From Bradyrhizobium ottawaense (GTDB lineage: Bacteria; Pseudomonadota; Alphaproteobacteria; Rhizobiales; Xanthobacteraceae), in the NCBI RefSeq assembly GCF_900099825.1, contig NZ_LT629693.1, forward strand, positions 1,426,001-1,490,000: DNA of 64,000 bases, written 5' to 3'. The position numbers and the translations under genes were made by a program. Shown here in pieces: positions 62,075-64,000 of the stretch. Below the pieces are notes generated by a model. The model saw only the letters and a list, made by a program, of their open reading frames with translations. It did no database searches and was not told the DNA's origin. Position 1 is the stretch's first letter. Every line of letters begins with the position of its first letter.

Positions 62075-63031
62075 TTAGGGGGCATCTTCGGACTTGCGCC
62101 GAGCCATTCGCAGGCTGTAATCGATCCTCTTGAGAGTATACTTCTCAGAAATCTTCGCGCGGTCTGGCCCGCCACGGACTGTACCGGCGGGGAAACTATC
62201 TCTGTTGGTTACGTTGTCGGGAACACCGGCCTCTTTAGCGACCAAGCGCCACTTGCGTCGAAACTCGTGGGTCGACCACGGCAACCCGTTTGTGTCGCAA
62301 ATAACAACAGGGCCGCTACACGGTAACAAGCCAACTAGTTCATCACCTTCGGCCACTAAAGTCTTGAGCTCTTCAAGAACCATTGGCGCAGTTCGTAGGT
62401 CTACCTCGATCCCACGACCACCCGATCCGACCGTGTGACGCAAGATCAAATTCTTGTCGATGTCAGACCACCGTAGGCCACGAAGCCACTTTTTGTTCTC
62501 CCGAACCACATCGGATTTGCCCAGCTCGCCGATCGGAACCCACTCTCCGATGACGTCCTTCTGTCCCAGCAGTAGCTCGAACTGCAATGCTTGGTCGAGC
62601 GCGATCGAAGGCCACCCAAAGTGCTCACGAGCGACCTTGCAAATCGCCCGCGCGTGTTCCGCAGTCATCGCCACCTTGCGCGGGGGCGAACTCACCAATT
62701 TAAGTTTACCGAGATCCTTAAACAATCGATCGCACTCACGATCTTCAAGCATCGAGCGGCCGAAACGAAACAGCTCGCGAAGTCGACTTACAAGCGACCG
62801 AGCCGTTGCAATCTTGCCATCGGCAAGCCAGCCGCGATACCAAGCCGTGAGTGTCCGAAATCGAATGTCCGGAAGCTTGGCGCCGCCGTGCTTCTCGATC
62901 AGACGATTTAGCTCAGCGTCATGGTTCTTGCGAACATGATACTTGAGCTTCAGGAAATCGGACTCCGGATCGGAGCGATAGCAATCGATCAGTTGCTTTA
63001 GCACGCGGCCCTTAGCGGAATTGCCTCCCAC
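62075..63031 (-). pseudogene. Degenerate tyrosine recombinase/phage integrase-like gene
   Basis: A 318-codon open frame. The central and C-terminal segments (LQFELLLGQKDVIGEWVP, LRGLRWSDIDKNLIL, STHEFRRKWRLVAKEAGVP) match an integrase-like family I recall from Bradyrhizobium. In relatives the first catalytic Arg lies before the DVIG motif; here the residues are Gly-Gln-Lys. After NRDS the expected segment with the HxxR box is missing and the frame passes directly to a C-terminal KISEKYTLKRIDYS, as if 20-25 codons were deleted. It is therefore likely inactive. The start is GTG at 63031 with GGAGG nine bases upstream. Confidence 0.6.
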
Positions 63032-63034
63032 CTG

Positions 63035-63217
63035 TCAGCCTCCGAAGTATGTGATCAATATCAAACCGACTAACAATATCGCACCTGCAATGCCGACGAT
63101 GCCATCGGCACGTATGAGGGTGCCGAGCAATCTTATTTCGAGTCGCTGGGGTTGTGCCACGAGTTGATCTCCATTGAAGAATGCCAAGGTCGAGTCGGCC
63201 GTGGCTGTGTTCAACAT
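63035..63217 (-). CDS. Small membrane protein, unknown function
   Basis: A 60-residue protein if begun at the ATG at 63217. It has a hydrophilic N-terminal half and one C-terminal membrane span (IVGIAGAILLVGLILITYF). A longer start at 63316 is possible. It ends 4 bp before the integrase-like gene, so the two could be co-transcribed. There is no recognisable family and no clear ribosome binding site. Confidence 0.4.
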   Translation of the reverse strand: MLNTATADSTLAFFNGDQLVAQPQRLEIRLLGTLIRADGIVGIAGAILLVGLILITYFGG

Positions 63218-63845
63218 TGAGTGGCCACGCGCGCTGCCAGGCACAACGGCTTTTCGCGCGCTCTTGGATTGCCCTGCGCTTTCAAATAGATACGAATTTG
63301 GCATGGAGTTGCGCACTCCTGTCGAAAGAGCGCGGAGCCCCCGAAATTGCGTGTTTCTGTTTTTGCTATACCGCTAAGGGCATGGCGCTGCTGTCGAATT
63401 TCTGTCCGATGTGCGTTGCGTCAGTCATCCGTGAAAATCAAATGACTGACGGGCTCACTCGGGCCAGTCTTATCAATGAGATAAACCACCTCAGCGCTCT
63501 TTTGCCGTGAGCGCTGAGGTGCGTCGTTTGCGCGTTAGGCCGCCCGCTGCACATCAAGCATGAAGGTTCGCTTGGCCGCCTTGTAGTCGCGCTTCGCGCA
63601 CGCTTGCCGAGCGGAGCCGGAGCATGCGAGCGAACAAACTTGTCGGAGAGATTTCTGCGCATCCTCTGTCCCTATCAGCACGACCACCGGGCATGACAGG
63701 GGGCAGCAGTAGGATAGGTGCCGAGTGCTGCACCAAGATGCGTCGTGTATTACCGTGCTGCCAGTCCGCCGACGGGGGAGCAAGGGCAATTGGACCGCTG
63801 TCCGTTGGGATGCGCTGCTACACGAGAAACCCTGCCCTTGTGCCG
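63218..63845. other. Region without a supported gene
   Basis: Short frames on both strands lack ribosome binding sites and recognisable domains. One minus-strand frame (63535-63789) is cysteine-rich near its end but has no other support. The region is probably intergenic or the remains of lost genes. Confidence 0.4.
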
Positions 63846-63912
63846 TGCATCCACGCCTTGCTTAGAGCAGGCGAGAAAGACGTGGATGGCCGGGACAAGC
63901 CCGGCCATGACG
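63846..63912. repeat. Inverted repeat related to the element at 36816
   Basis: gcatccacgcctt and aaagacgtggatgg face each other and are followed by the hairpin GGCCGGGacaaGCCCGGCC within ggccgggacaagcccggcc. The closing catgacg matches the end of the repeat beside livF. It shows the same family dispersed in this window. Confidence 0.75.
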
Positions 63913-63950
63913 AAAATGCGCAATTACGCGCTTTGAAGGATCAACGGCCG

Positions 63951-64000
63951 TGGCCCTTCGAGACGGTCGCTCCGCAACCCCCTGTTGATAACGGCATGGC
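63951..64000. repeat. Partial copy of the repeat tail found at 58380
   Basis: cttcgagacggtcgctccgc is identical to the segment near 58380, and both are followed after a variable stretch by aacggcat. The window ends within it. Confidence 0.65.

Noticed and set aside
63535-63789. Cysteine-rich 84-codon frame on the minus strand
   Set aside because: No ribosome binding site, signal peptide or family resemblance; overlapping frames of similar quality exist on the same stretch.

Overview
The window looks like a chromosomal segment of a soil alphaproteobacterium of the Bradyrhizobium / Nitrobacteraceae type. It is GC-rich, with long open antisense frames caused by codon bias. It carries many ABC importers, CoA-transferases, acyl-CoA enzymes and orphan Bug-type (tripartite tricarboxylate) binding proteins. 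Intergenic gaps hold the palindromic repeats common in that group. I see no rRNA, tRNA or CRISPR array.

Layout. 0.4-7.0 kb: an XRE regulator, a TfdB-type flavin monooxygenase with a Bug protein, an L,D-transpeptidase, and a quinone oxidoreductase/GntR pair. 7.1-13.8 kb: one operon with a complete Fe(III)-type ABC importer, a GST, an enoyl-CoA hydratase and a CaiB CoA-transferase. 13.9-23.0 kb, minus strand: an isocitrate/isopropylmalate-type dehydrogenase, a zinc alcohol dehydrogenase, a complete Dpp/Opp-type importer and a second CoA-transferase. 23.2-31.9 kb: a glucan island (glycogen synthase, debranching-type glucosidase, GT4 glycosyltransferase) with an ABC exporter, an MFS protein and a PRC-barrel protein. 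32.2-36.8 kb: a complete Liv-type importer. 36.9-48.0 kb: an operon of alkylsulfatase, Baeyer-Villiger monooxygenase and acyl-CoA dehydrogenase, divergent from an IclR regulator, then a Bug protein and a second Fe(III)-type importer. 48.3-49.7 kb: an MFS exporter.

49.8-58.2 kb is the most unusual part. A Tat-exported two-subunit molybdenum hydroxylase (IorAB-like) is followed, after a strong terminator hairpin, by a compact soxF-X-Y-Z-A operon. That operon has no soxB or soxCD, and its SoxY-like carrier ends in an Ala-Ala-Cys arm instead of the canonical GGCGG arm. A ferredoxin-NADP reductase and an enamidase-like amidohydrolase follow, sharing a promoter region with two tandem operator-like boxes.

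58.2-64.0 kb is an accessory, partly decayed end. It has an IS110/IS1111-type element bounded by a 13-bp perfect inverted repeat, with a probable guide (seek/bridge) RNA region and a structured 5' leader. Beyond it lie an EF-hand protein, an OsmC-family protein, small membrane proteins, a degenerate integrase-like gene and several dispersed repeats.

Overall the window encodes scavenging and degradation of diverse organic acids, sulfate esters and heterocycles. Transport genes sit beside CoA-activation and oxidation genes, and a periplasmic redox module is attached.
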